From NCBI GenBank assembly GCA_018241685.1, contig JAFEDJ010000069.1, positions 62,001 through 126,000 on the forward strand: a DNA stretch of 64,000 nt, read 5' to 3'. The position numbers and the translations under genes were made by a program. Shown here in pieces: positions 54,130 to 62,472 of the stretch; within the stretch, counting starts at the first letter, position 1; each line of letters opens with the position of its first letter. Source of the DNA: Pseudomonadota bacterium. Lineage in GTDB: Bacteria; Pseudomonadota; Gammaproteobacteria; Burkholderiales; Rhodocyclaceae. The notes beneath the pieces were generated by a model. It did no database searches. It was given only the letters and a program-made list of their open reading frames with translations, and was not told the DNA's origin.

Positions 54130-54921
54130 TCAGCGGGTCGCCTGGGCCAGGTTCTGCATCATGTTGTCAGCGGCGGACAACACCTTGGTGTTCATCTCGT
54201 AGGTCCGCTGGGCGGCGATCATGTCCACCATCTCCTCGACGACCTGCACGTTGGAGCCTTCCAGCGAACCCTGCTTGAGCTTGCCGAGCCCATCGTCGCC
54301 GGGGTTGGCGTCGGTCGGTGCGCCGCTGGCGGTGGTCTCCTGGTAGAGGTTCTCGCCGAGGGCCAGCAGGCCGGCCGGATTGACGAAGTTGGCCAGGCTG
54401 ATCTGCCCGACTTCCTTGGTCGCGGAAGTGCCGGACTGGGTGATCGACACCGCGCCGGTCTCGCCGATGGTCACCGAGGTGGCGTCGGCGGGGATGGTGA
54501 TCTCCGGCTGCAGCGGACGGCCCTGGGCATTCACCAGCAGGCCTTCGGCATTGACCTGCAGCTGGCCGGCGCGGGTGTAGCCGATCTCGCCGCTGGGCTG
54601 CAGCACACGGAAGAAGCCCTTGCCGAGGATGGCCACGTCCAGCGGCTGGCTGGTGGTCTGCAGGTTGCCGGTGGTGAATACCTTCTGGGTGCCGACCAGG
54701 CGCGTGCCGTTGCCCAGTTGCACGCCCACCGGCGAGCTCGCGCCGGTGTTGTTGCCCTGGGTGCCGGGCTGGCGGTCCACCTGGTAGAACATGTCTTCCA
54801 TGACCACCCGGTCGCGCTTGAAGCCGACGGTGTTCACGTTGGCGATGTTGTTGGCGATGGCCTGCAGCTTGGCATCCTGGGCCTGCACGCCGGTCTTGCT
54901 GATCCACATGGCGGGATTCAT
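54130..54921 (-). CDS. flgG: FlgG, distal rod protein
   Basis: A 263-residue rod protein. The N-terminus WISKTGVQAQDAKLQAIANNIANVNTVGFKRDR and C-terminus EGSNVQVVEEMVDMIAAQRTYEMNTKVLSAADNMMQ are diagnostic of FlgG. The middle carries the usual GFFRVLQPSGEIGYTRAGQLQVNAEG. Two terminal helices form the distal rod wall. It follows flgF by 12 bases. Confidence 0.96.
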   Translation of the reverse strand: MNPAMWISKTGVQAQDAKLQAIANNIANVNTVGFKRDRVVMEDMFYQVDRQPGTQGNNTGASSPVGVQLGNGTRLVGTQKVFTTGNLQTTSQPLDVAILGKGFFRVLQPSGEIGYTRAGQLQVNAEGLLVNAQGRPLQPEITIPADATSVTIGETGAVSITQSGTSATKEVGQISLANFVNPAGLLALGENLYQETTASGAPTDANPGDDGLGKLKQGSLEGSNVQVVEEMVDMIAAQRTYEMNTKVLSAADNMMQNLAQATR

Positions 54922-54933
54922 GGTCTTTTTCCT

Positions 54934-55659
54934 TTATTCGGAGATCAGGTGATTGCCGCTGGCGGCCATCGAGTCGGCCGACTTGAGCAGGCGCATCTGG
55001 ATTTCGAATTCGCGGTTGAGGCTCATGGTCGCGACCATTTCCTCCACCGCCGAGACGTTGCTGCTTTCCAGGTGCTTGCTGCTGACCGTCACCGTTTCAT
55101 CGGTCGGCAGGGCGGCGCCGTTGCGGGCGACGATCAGGCCGGCTTCGTTCTTGGTGAGCTGGGCGGCGTCGGCGCGCACCAGCTTCAGGCGGTCCACCGG
55201 CTGCATGTCGCGCTGGCCGGGAGACAGCACCGAAATCGTGCCGTCGGTGGCGATCTCCACCTGGCTGTGCGGCGGCAGCACGATCGGGCCGTCGTCGCCG
55301 AGCACCGGGTGGCCGTTGGCGGTCAGCGCACCTTCGCCGTCGACGGCCAGGTTGCCGGCCCGGGTGTAGGCCTCGCCGCCCTGCCAGCGCACCGCCAGCA
55401 TGCCCTCGCCGCCGATCGCCACATCCAGGTCGCGGCCGGTCTCGCGCACACCGCCACCGCGCATGGTGAGGCTGTTGGCCTGCAGCTGGCTGAAGTGCCG
55501 GCTGTCGTAGCCGTAGCCGGGCACCGCCTGGCTGGTGGCCAGCTCCAGGTCGGCCCGGAAGCCACTGGTGTCGGCGTTGGCCAGGTTGTTGGCGCGCACC
55601 TGCTGGGCGTGCAGCGCGCGCTCGGCGCCGCTCATGATGGTGTAGATCAGCGCGTCCAT
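54934..55659 (-). CDS. flgF: FlgF, proximal rod protein
   Basis: A 241-residue rod protein. IYTIMSGAERALHAQQVRANNLANADTSGFRADL and the C-terminal ESSNVSAVEEMVATMSLNREFEIQMRLLKSADSMA match FlgF. It differs from FlgG in the MDALIY start. It lies 3 bases after the flgE stop. Confidence 0.95.
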   Translation of the reverse strand: MDALIYTIMSGAERALHAQQVRANNLANADTSGFRADLELATSQAVPGYGYDSRHFSQLQANSLTMRGGGVRETGRDLDVAIGGEGMLAVRWQGGEAYTRAGNLAVDGEGALTANGHPVLGDDGPIVLPPHSQVEIATDGTISVLSPGQRDMQPVDRLKLVRADAAQLTKNEAGLIVARNGAALPTDETVTVSSKHLESSNVSAVEEMVATMSLNREFEIQMRLLKSADSMAASGNHLISE

Positions 55660-55662
55660 GGT

Positions 55663-56853
55663 TTAGATGGCCTGCATCAGGTTCTGCATCATCTGGCTTT
55701 GTGCCGAGATCACCTTGGTGTTGGCCTGGTAGTTGCGCTGGGCGGTCATCAGGCTGACCAGCTCGCCGGTGAGCTCGACGTTGGACTGCTCCAGCGCACC
55801 GGCACTCAGCTTGCCGGCCAGGCCGCTGCCCGGCGTGAAGAACAGCGGCGTCCCGGACTCGCTGGACATGATCCAGCTGGTACCGCCGGCCGGCGTCAGC
55901 GAGCCTTCGTCCGGAAAGGTCGCCAGCGCGATGGTGCCGGCGCGCTGCTTCTGACCATTGCTGTACTGGACCATGACACCACCGTCCTCGGAGATCTGGA
56001 CGCTGCTCAGGGAGCCGGACGCGTAGCCGTTGGCGGCGTTGGCGCTGGTGGTAGCTTCGCCGGCAAACTGGGTGGAGCCGGCGTAGTTGATGTTCACCGT
56101 CAGCGCGTCAGCGCCGGTGGGGGTACCCAGGGCCAACGCGACCGGCGCAGCCGGCGTGGTGAGCTGGCCATTGGCGTCAAAATGCAGCGTGGTCGTCGTG
56201 GCCGGCAGCACTGCACCGTCGAAGCTGTAATGGACGGTCACTTCACTGGTAGCCGACTTGACGAAATACTGGGTCACGCTGTGCTGGGTGCCGAGGGAGT
56301 CGTACACCATCGAAACCATCGAGCCGTTGAAGGTCTGCGGATCGGCGGCGTCGAAGGGCGTCACCGTCGGCGTGCTCCAGTCGGCCGACATGTTGGCGAC
56401 GTACTGCAATTGATCGGTGGCGTTGGCCGCCATCTGGCTCGCCGGCACCTTCAGATCCCCCATCGCGCCGAGGCTGGCACTCCCCGGCAGCGCCGCATAA
56501 CCTTGCACGTGGCGCCCGGAGCCATCGACCACATATCCGTCCTTATTGACCGAGAAGATCCCCACGCGGCTGTAGAGGGACTGGCCGGACATATCCTTGC
56601 TGACGAAGAAGCCGCGCCCGAGGATCGCCGCGTCCATGCCGCGTCCGGTGCTCTGCACACCGCCACCGACAGCGATGCTCTGGGTCTGGGACGCAACGGT
56701 TGCCCCCGTGGCTTGAGAGCCGGCGTACTCCGACGCAAAATCGGCACGGCTCGACTTGAAGCCGTAAGTACCTGTGTTTGCAATGTTGTTACTGATGGTA
56801 TCGAGCTGGGTGTTGACTGCGTTGATGCCGGACAGGGCGATTTCGAAGCTCAT
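55663..56853 (-). CDS. flgE: FlgE, hook protein
   Basis: A 396-residue hook protein. It begins SFEIALSGINAVNTQLDTISNNIANTGTYGFKSSRADFASEYA and ends EQSNVELTGELVSLMTAQRNYQANTKVISAQSQMMQNLMQAI, the FlgE/F/G basal-body signature. The variable middle includes VQISEDGGVMVQYSNGQKQRAGTIALATFPD. About 400 residues is standard. A 47-base gap separates it from flgD. Confidence 0.95.
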   Translation of the reverse strand: MSFEIALSGINAVNTQLDTISNNIANTGTYGFKSSRADFASEYAGSQATGATVASQTQSIAVGGGVQSTGRGMDAAILGRGFFVSKDMSGQSLYSRVGIFSVNKDGYVVDGSGRHVQGYAALPGSASLGAMGDLKVPASQMAANATDQLQYVANMSADWSTPTVTPFDAADPQTFNGSMVSMVYDSLGTQHSVTQYFVKSATSEVTVHYSFDGAVLPATTTTLHFDANGQLTTPAAPVALALGTPTGADALTVNINYAGSTQFAGEATTSANAANGYASGSLSSVQISEDGGVMVQYSNGQKQRAGTIALATFPDEGSLTPAGGTSWIMSSESGTPLFFTPGSGLAGKLSAGALEQSNVELTGELVSLMTAQRNYQANTKVISAQSQMMQNLMQAI

Positions 56854-56900
56854 GATGGATTCCTTGTGACGGGGCTATGCGTTGGGCACGGTCGGAAAAC

Positions 56901-57560
56901 TCAACCTGCGGGACTGTTGAAACCGGTGATCGCCGACGACGCGACCTCACCGACATGGGTGACCTTCAGGACCACGCCCGACGTGCCGGAGACACGGACG
57001 CTCTCCAGCTTGCCGGTGATGTCCACCGCCGGCGTCGCGCCGCCGTCGGTCTTGACGGCAATGCTGTAACGGCCGGGCGCCAGACCCAGGCTGGCCGGAT
57101 CGAGGCTGAAGGTGTTCACGCCCACGCCGCGGCTGCCGAGGGCCACGCTATGGGCCTGCCCCAGCGCGTCGGTCAGCACGAGACTCGTCGCTCCGCTGCC
57201 GCTGGCCAGCTCGAAGCGGCCGTTGAGGGCCTCGCTGCCGAGTTCCACGCTGTCGCTGCGCACCGCCACGTCGCTGCCGATGCGCGCGCCGAGCAGCAGG
57301 GTCTGCAGGCCGTCCATCTGCGTCGCGGCGCTCTTGCCCTGGCTGACCAGGGACTGCAGCGCCGAGGTCTGGCTGAGCTGGCTCAGCTGGGTCACGAACT
57401 GGGACGGGTCCTGGGGATTGAGCGGATCCTGGTTCTTGATCTGGGCCACCAGCAGCGTCATGAACATGTCGTCGCTGACGCCGAGCCCATTGCTCTTGAC
57501 GGCCGCGCTGTCGCTGGCGGTGCTGGTCGCACTGGTGGAGGAGTTGAAGACGGCACTCAT
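56901..57560 (-). CDS. flgD: FlgD, hook-capping protein
   Basis: A 219-residue hook-cap protein. The diagnostic N-terminal block is DDMFMTLLVAQIKNQDPLNPQDPSQFVTQLSQLSQTSALQSL. The rest is an Ig-like/tudor-type body. It scaffolds hook assembly and is discarded later. The start lies just after the flgC stop. Confidence 0.95.
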   Translation of the reverse strand: MSAVFNSSTSATSTASDSAAVKSNGLGVSDDMFMTLLVAQIKNQDPLNPQDPSQFVTQLSQLSQTSALQSLVSQGKSAATQMDGLQTLLLGARIGSDVAVRSDSVELGSEALNGRFELASGSGATSLVLTDALGQAHSVALGSRGVGVNTFSLDPASLGLAPGRYSIAVKTDGGATPAVDITGKLESVRVSGTSGVVLKVTHVGEVASSAITGFNSPAG

Positions 57561-57561
57561 C

Positions 57562-57981
57562 TCAGCTCTCCCCCATGCGCAGCAGCGCCTGCTGCATGCC
57601 CTTCACGCGGCCGAGCACTTCCACGTTGGTCTCGAAGGCGCGGGAGGCTTCCATCATGTCGGTCATCTCGGCCACCGAGTTGACGTTGGGATAGAACACC
57701 ATGCCGTCCTCGTTGGCCTGGGGGTTGCCGGGCTCGTACACCTTGCGCACCGGCTCACTGCTCTGCACCACGTCGAGCACGCGCACGCCGGCCGCTGCCG
57801 GCTGGCCGTCTGCGCTGCCCTGGTAGTAGGTCGCGAAGACCGGCTTGCGGGCGTGATAGGTCTTGTCCTCGCTGGGCGCGGCGGTCTGGGCATTGGCCAG
57901 GTTGCTGGCCACCGTGTTGAGGCGCAGGCTCTGGGCGGTCATGGCCGCTCCGGCGATCTGCGCGATGCTTCTGAACGACAT
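57562..57981 (-). CDS. flgC: FlgC, proximal rod protein
   Basis: A 139-residue rod protein: SFRSIAQIAGAAMTAQSLRLNTVASNLANAQTAAPSEDKTYHARKPVF at the N-terminus and NEDGMVFYPNVNSVAEMTDMMEASRAFETNVEVLGRVKGMQQALL at the C-terminus, characteristic of FlgC. It lies 3 bases after flgB and immediately before flgD. Confidence 0.95.
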   Translation of the reverse strand: MSFRSIAQIAGAAMTAQSLRLNTVASNLANAQTAAPSEDKTYHARKPVFATYYQGSADGQPAAAGVRVLDVVQSSEPVRKVYEPGNPQANEDGMVFYPNVNSVAEMTDMMEASRAFETNVEVLGRVKGMQQALLRMGES

Positions 57982-57984
57982 GTC

Positions 57985-58344
57985 TTATTGCCCCTCGATG
58001 ACTCGGGCCAGGCCCTTGAGTTTCATGTTGATAAAGCTCAGGCTGGTCTGGAAATCCGACGCGTTCTGGGAGAACGCCGCCTGCTCGACGCCCAGCTCGA
58101 CGGTGTTGCCGTCGGCGCTGGCCTGGTTGGGCACCCGGTAGCGCAGCTCGGCGGCGTCGTTACCCACAGCGCCCCCCTGCCCGGCGACGGCCTCGCGGAG
58201 ACTGGCCGCGAAGTCCACGTCGCGCGCCTGGTAGCCCGGCGTGTTTTCATTGGCGATGTTGGATGCCAGAATCCTCGTCCGCTCGGCACGCAGCTTCAGC
58301 GTGTCGGCGTGAATGCCGAGAGCCTTGTCGAAATCGATACTCAT
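57985..58344 (-). CDS. flgB: FlgB, proximal rod protein
   Basis: A 119-residue rod protein: IHADTLKLRAERTRILASNIANENTPGYQARDVDFAASLREA, then ASDFQTSLSFINMKLKGLARVIEG, standard FlgB. The ATG at 58344 has a GGGGGG Shine-Dalgarno-like run 7 bases upstream on the minus strand. Its CATG start is shared head-to-head with flgA on the other strand. The frame extends upstream to 59046 through flgA antisense and was not used. Confidence 0.93.
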   Translation of the reverse strand: MSIDFDKALGIHADTLKLRAERTRILASNIANENTPGYQARDVDFAASLREAVAGQGGAVGNDAAELRYRVPNQASADGNTVELGVEQAAFSQNASDFQTSLSFINMKLKGLARVIEGQ

Positions 58345-59065
58345 GCGTTTTCCCCCCACAACTAGATCCGTAATCAATGCCCTGCTCGCCGCCGCGCTGG
58401 CCGCCGGCACCCTGCCGGCCCGGGCCGACACCGCCGGCGAGGTGGCGCGGGCGGCGCGCCAGTTCCTTAGCGCCGAAGCGGCGCGCCTGGGGCTCGTCGA
58501 GCCACAGTTCGCCGTCGAGGTGGTCGGCAGCCCGCCAAAGGCGCAACCATGCGCCAGACCCGTCAGCGTCGAACCGGCCGACACCCAGTTCCCGTCGCGC
58601 ATGCGCTTCGTCGCGAGCTGCGCGGCAGCCGGCTGGAGCGAGACATACACGGTGCGCGCGGAAGTCAGCGCCCAGGTGGTGGTCGCCGCCAGCCAGCTCA
58701 ACAGCGGCCAGCCCATGGTCGCCGACGACCTGCGACTGGAGCGGCGCACGCTGGTGAGCCTGCAGGACGCGCTGTCCGACCCGGCAGCGCTCGTCGGCAT
58801 GGCCAGCCGGAGAGCGCTGCGGGCGGGGCAGGTGGTGGACCGCCGCGCGCTGGCCCCGGCGGTGCTGGTGCGCCGCGGCGCCAGCGTGACCATCGTGGCG
58901 CGCAACCAGGGCATCCTGGTCAGCTCGACCGGCGAAGCCACCGAGGCCGGGCACCGCGACGACGTCATCGGCGTGCGCAACAGCGCCACCGGCCGGGTGA
59001 TCCGGGCGCGGGTGACGGGCGCGAACGAGGTGGAGCCGGTCGGCATCGTTCACTCCCCCGACTGA
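58343..59065 (+). CDS. flgA: FlgA, P-ring assembly chaperone
   Basis: A 240-residue periplasmic chaperone. The signal peptide (SVINALLAAALAAGTLPARA) is followed by SAF-type FlgA motifs (VVAASQLNSGQPMVADDLRLERRTLVSLQDALSDPAALVGMASRRALRAGQVVDRRAL, RRGASVTIVARNQGILVSSTGEA). It assists FlgI ring assembly. It is the only plus-strand gene in this cluster. I place the start at the ATG at 58343, which shares CATG with flgB on the opposite strand; an ATG at 58313 would add ten residues and overlap flgB by 32 bases. Its 3' end overlaps the convergent glucosaminidase gene by 16 bases. Confidence 0.9.
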   Translation: MRFPPTTRSVINALLAAALAAGTLPARADTAGEVARAARQFLSAEAARLGLVEPQFAVEVVGSPPKAQPCARPVSVEPADTQFPSRMRFVASCAAAGWSETYTVRAEVSAQVVVAASQLNSGQPMVADDLRLERRTLVSLQDALSDPAALVGMASRRALRAGQVVDRRALAPAVLVRRGASVTIVARNQGILVSSTGEATEAGHRDDVIGVRNSATGRVIRARVTGANEVEPVGIVHSPD

Positions 59066-59799
59066 AGCCGGGCGGCGATGCGCGCCAGCTTGGCCCCGTA
59101 CTGGGGATCGGTCGCATAGCCGCCCCGGGCCAGGCCGCGGGCGTAGGCGGCGACGTCGCTGCCGGTGTTGAGGGCGCCCTGGTAACGGGGGTTGTCGAGC
59201 AGCAGGCGGCCGAAATCGCGGAAGGCCTCGCCGGGATTGGCGTAGCTGCGGAAGCGCTCGCTGCGGGTCAGCTTCGCGCCGCCTTCGTATTCGGTGGTGG
59301 CGATGCTCGCGCTGTCGCCCTGCCAGGCCCCGCCGGCCTTGATGCCGAACAGGTTGTGGGTGTCACGGCCGTCGGACTGGCGGATCGGCCGCTGGCCCCA
59401 GCCCGACTCCAGCGCCGCCTGGGCGGCCAGGATGTCCGGCGACACGCCGAGGCGGCGCCCGGTTTCGGCGGCCAGCGGGGCGATGGCGTCGAGGAAGGCA
59501 CGCCCGTCCGCCGGCAGCCCGTCCTCGGGAACACCCGCGCCGGCCGCTTCGACGGCCGCCGCCGGTGCCATGCCCTGGCGGGCCAGATAGGCACGCGCCG
59601 CCGCATCCAGGCCCATGACGGCGTCGCTGTCGCCGCCGCCGTTCTCGATGAAGTCCGTCACTTCCTGCTTCACGTCGCGCATCAGCGCCGCAAAATCGCC
59701 CTTGCCGGTGCCGCCGGTGGGCAGCGCAATGTCGTCGGCGATGGCGTCGAAGGCGGCCGCGCCGGCACGGAAGGCGGCATCAGGCCGGAGCATAGACAT
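59050..59799 (-). CDS. Flagellar glucosaminidase, FlgJ C-terminal-like, separate gene
   Basis: A 249-residue protein. A helical N-terminal part is followed by a FlgJ-type glucosaminidase/lysozyme-like domain (AFLDAIAPLAAETGRRLGVSPDILAAQAALESGWGQ, catalytic-type Glu in ALESG; THNLFGIKAG, YEGGAKLTRSERFRSYANPGEAFRDFGRLL, YATDPQYGAKLARIA). It would open a gap in peptidoglycan for the rod. It is a stand-alone gene rather than fused to the rod-cap domain at 51899-52312. An ATG at 59793 is an alternative start; the present one overlaps flgN by 20 bases. Confidence 0.88.
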   Translation of the reverse strand: MSMLRPDAAFRAGAAAFDAIADDIALPTGGTGKGDFAALMRDVKQEVTDFIENGGGDSDAVMGLDAAARAYLARQGMAPAAAVEAAGAGVPEDGLPADGRAFLDAIAPLAAETGRRLGVSPDILAAQAALESGWGQRPIRQSDGRDTHNLFGIKAGGAWQGDSASIATTEYEGGAKLTRSERFRSYANPGEAFRDFGRLLLDNPRYQGALNTGSDVAAYARGLARGGYATDPQYGAKLARIAARLQSGE

Positions 59800-60238
59800 C
59801 GTCTCCGTCCTTGAGCACGCGCTGCATGATCTCGTGCTGGTCCATCAGCAGCCGGCCGTTGCGCACATTGAGGGCCTTGCACTCACGCACCAGCGTACTC
59901 AGCTGTGCCCAGTCCGCCTGGGCCGTGCTGCGCTGACTCTCGGGCAGGCGGGCCAGCAGCGCGGTGACGGCCTCGGCCGGCGGCATCCCCTGCAGCGCGG
60001 CGGCGAACACGCGCAACAAGCCGTTGCGCTCCTGGCGCCGCGCGTCGAGGGTGTTGCACAGCCCGGTGATCGCCTCCGCGAGTCCGATCAACCGTCCGCT
60101 GTCATGGTGCAGGGCCGCGTCGAACTGCGCGTCGAGCTGTTCCTGCAACCGCGCGTAGTCGGCGACGTCTGCGCGCACACCGGCAGCGAGGCGGAGCAGC
60201 GCCTGGGCAGGCGTGGCGGGCGGCATCGGCTGGGTCAT
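59780..60238 (-). CDS. flgN: FlgN-like export chaperone
   Basis: A 152-residue helical protein: YARLQEQLDAQFDAALHHDSGRLIGLAEAITGLCNTLDARRQERNGLL, then LVRECKALNVRNGRLLMDQHEIMQRVL. This coiled, Gln/Leu/Arg-rich pattern matches FlgN, chaperone of FlgK and FlgL. It sits between flgM (ATGA overlap) and the glucosaminidase gene, the usual flgM-flgN neighbourhood. Confidence 0.85.
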   Translation of the reverse strand: MTQPMPPATPAQALLRLAAGVRADVADYARLQEQLDAQFDAALHHDSGRLIGLAEAITGLCNTLDARRQERNGLLRVFAAALQGMPPAEAVTALLARLPESQRSTAQADWAQLSTLVRECKALNVRNGRLLMDQHEIMQRVLKDGDDVYAPA

Positions 60239-60519
60239 GAGCGGCTGCCGTGGTAGCGGTCGATCAGGCCGGCCAGCTTGCTGGCGTCGAAGGGCAGCTC
60301 GCCCTTGGCCAGGGCGTCGCGCAGGGCGTCCACCTTGGCCCGATCGATCTCGGGCATGGCCTGCAGGGCTTCCTTGGCCTGCTGCAACGCCGCCGACTGC
60401 AGCGGCGCCTGCTCGGCGGCGCTGGCGGCAGGGGCGATGGCGGGCACATTGGCGACCGGCGCGACCTCGGAAGTCGCGGCGGCGGAAGTCATCGGGATGG
60501 AAGGACCGGAAATCTTCAT
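60235..60519 (-). CDS. flgM: FlgM, anti-sigma-28 factor
   Basis: A 94-residue protein beginning MKISGPS, with an Ala/Pro-rich disordered N-terminal half and a C-terminal sigma-binding half (MPEIDRAKVDALRDALAKGELPFDASKLAGLIDRYH). It should hold the FliA-type factor encoded nearby until the hook is complete. The ATG at 60519 is taken; the 39 extra codons upstream look like antisense noise. Confidence 0.9.
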   Translation of the reverse strand: MKISGPSIPMTSAAATSEVAPVANVPAIAPAASAAEQAPLQSAALQQAKEALQAMPEIDRAKVDALRDALAKGELPFDASKLAGLIDRYHGSRS

Positions 60520-60550
60520 TCGGGACTCTCTGGGTTTGGTTCGCATGGGC

Positions 60551-61546
60551 TTAGCGGGCGGCGCCCTCCAGCAGGCCGCGCACGTCGGCACCCTGACGGA
60601 CAGCGCCGGCGTCGCCGGCACGGGGCAGACCGACATTCACACCGTCGATCAGCGGTGCCACCGCGGCGGGCATGCCGAAGGTGGCGGACAGGCTGCGGGC
60701 CTGCTCGCTGCTCAGGATCAGCAGTTCGATGCGGCGATTCACCGCCGCACGGGGATTCTTCGGGTCGAGGGGTGCCCGGTCGGCCATGCCGACCACCTGC
60801 AGCACGCTGTCCGGACGCATGCCGCCGGCCAGCAGGTTGAGGCGCGCGCGCATGGCACGCTCGTTGGACAGGGTCCAGTTGGAATAGGCCGACGGCCCCA
60901 CGTCGGCATACGGCATGGCGTCCGTGTGGCCGAGGATCAGCATCTGGTTCTCGATGCGCGCGAACAGCGGCCCCATCTTGCGCAACAACGCGCGGAAGGG
61001 CTCGCTGGGCAGCGCCGAGCCGCGGGCGAACATGCCGCGCTGGTCGGTGTCGTGCAGCATCACGCGCAGGCCCTGGGCGCTCACCTCGGTGAGCAGGTTG
61101 CCAGCCAGGCCGGTGTCGGCGCTCAGACGCTTCACCACCTCGGCCAGCTCCTGCATGTCGGAGGCACTCTCCAAACGTGTCTTCGACAATTGCGGCTCGC
61201 GCCCGGCATTGCCATCGCCATTGGAGCGCAACTTGCCTTTGGGATCGTCGCCGCGATCCGGCACCGGCAGGCGGTCGATCAGACTGCCGCGCGGCCCGCC
61301 CACTGCCTCCGGGCTGCGGCCGGCACCGTCTTCCATGAACTCGCCGCTGGCCGTGCGGGTGATGTCGGCCAGTTGCTCGGCATTGCGGGCGGCCATCACC
61401 CACAGCACCAGGAACAAGCACATCAGCGCCAGGCAAAAGTCGGCAAAGGCGACTTTCCAGGCGCTGCCATGGGCCTCTTCGTCGTGCTTGCGGGAGACCC
61501 GCTTGACGACGGCCTCGCCGTGCTTCTTGTCGGCTAGGCTAGGCAT
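60551..61546 (-). CDS. motB: MotB/LafU-type stator protein
   Basis: A 331-residue stator subunit. The single membrane helix WKVAFADFCLALMCLFLVLWVM contains the ion-binding aspartate (D36). The C-terminal OmpA-like peptidoglycan-binding domain shows LILGHTDAMPYADVGPSAYSNWTLSNERAMRARLNLL and AAVNRRIELLIL. Whether the ion is H+ or Na+ cannot be read from the sequence. The ATG at 61546 overlaps the motA stop by 8 bases; one at 61564 is possible. Confidence 0.93.
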   Translation of the reverse strand: MPSLADKKHGEAVVKRVSRKHDEEAHGSAWKVAFADFCLALMCLFLVLWVMAARNAEQLADITRTASGEFMEDGAGRSPEAVGGPRGSLIDRLPVPDRGDDPKGKLRSNGDGNAGREPQLSKTRLESASDMQELAEVVKRLSADTGLAGNLLTEVSAQGLRVMLHDTDQRGMFARGSALPSEPFRALLRKMGPLFARIENQMLILGHTDAMPYADVGPSAYSNWTLSNERAMRARLNLLAGGMRPDSVLQVVGMADRAPLDPKNPRAAVNRRIELLILSSEQARSLSATFGMPAAVAPLIDGVNVGLPRAGDAGAVRQGADVRGLLEGAAR

Positions 61547-62447
61547 TCGCGCGCGCTCCGCCACGCCGCTGCATCACCGCATCCGGATCGCCGCTGAGGG
61601 CGTTGATCCAGCTTTCCAGTTCGGCAAAGCTCGGCTTGATGTTGAGTTGCACCAGGCGCCGGCCGGCGTCGATGGCCAGCAGCGCCGGCTTGCCCGACAC
61701 GTGGGTGACCAGCACCACCTTGACGCATTCCAGGGCCGACAGCTCCCGCGTGACGACCTGCTTCATCATGTTGGCGATGGGGTCGAGCAGGCCATAGCAG
61801 AAGAAGATACCGATGAAGGTACCGACCATCGCCGCCGCCACCCGCTCGGCGATCTCGGCCGAGTTGGCGCCTTCGCCGACCGTGTTCATGGCCATCACGA
61901 TGCCCAGCACCGCCGCCAGGATGCCGAAGCCCGGCATCGCCTCGGCCACCTTCGACAGGGACTTGGCGGGCTGATTCAGCTCGTCGTGGATGGACTCCAG
62001 CTCCTGCTCCAGCACGCCTTCCAGCTCGTGGGCGTTGATCTTGCCCATCGCCATCAGGCGGAAATTGTCCACGATGAAGGCCAGCAGCTTGGGCTCGTCG
62101 AGGATCAGCGGATAGTTGCTGAACAAGGGGCTGTTGTGGGGTTCCTCCACGTGGGCGTCGAGGGCTTTCAGGCCGCCGGCCGCCGTCTGCAACAGCTCGT
62201 ACATCAGCAGCAGCAGCTGGCGCTGGAATTCCCGCCCCTGCTTGCGGCTGGTGACGATCTGGCGGATCTGCAGCCAGGTCTCGGCCAGCACGTGGCGCGG
62301 ATTGCCGAGCACCAGCGCACCGACGGCCGCGCCGCCGATGATCAGCAACTCGACCGGTTGCCAGATGACCTTCAGGATGCCGCCACCGAGTACGAAGCCG
62401 CCGAAAACGGTGCCGAGAACGATGGCGATGCCGATGAGTTGTTGCAT
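61539..62447 (-). CDS. motA: MotA/LafT-type stator protein
   Basis: A 302-residue four-helix stator subunit: N-terminal IGIAIVLGTVFGGFVLGGGIL and PVELLIIGGAAVGALVLGN, a cytoplasmic loop (MGKINAHELEGVLEQELES), then GFGILAAVLGIVMAMNTVGEGA and AAMVGTFIGIFFCYGLLDPIAN. It forms the ion channel with MotB and contacts FliG. It follows the sigma gene by 25 bases. Confidence 0.95.
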   Translation of the reverse strand: MQQLIGIAIVLGTVFGGFVLGGGILKVIWQPVELLIIGGAAVGALVLGNPRHVLAETWLQIRQIVTSRKQGREFQRQLLLLMYELLQTAAGGLKALDAHVEEPHNSPLFSNYPLILDEPKLLAFIVDNFRLMAMGKINAHELEGVLEQELESIHDELNQPAKSLSKVAEAMPGFGILAAVLGIVMAMNTVGEGANSAEIAERVAAAMVGTFIGIFFCYGLLDPIANMMKQVVTRELSALECVKVVLVTHVSGKPALLAIDAGRRLVQLNIKPSFAELESWINALSGDPDAVMQRRGGARANA

Positions 62448-62472
62448 ATGCGTTGCTCCGCCGGACCGGCGC

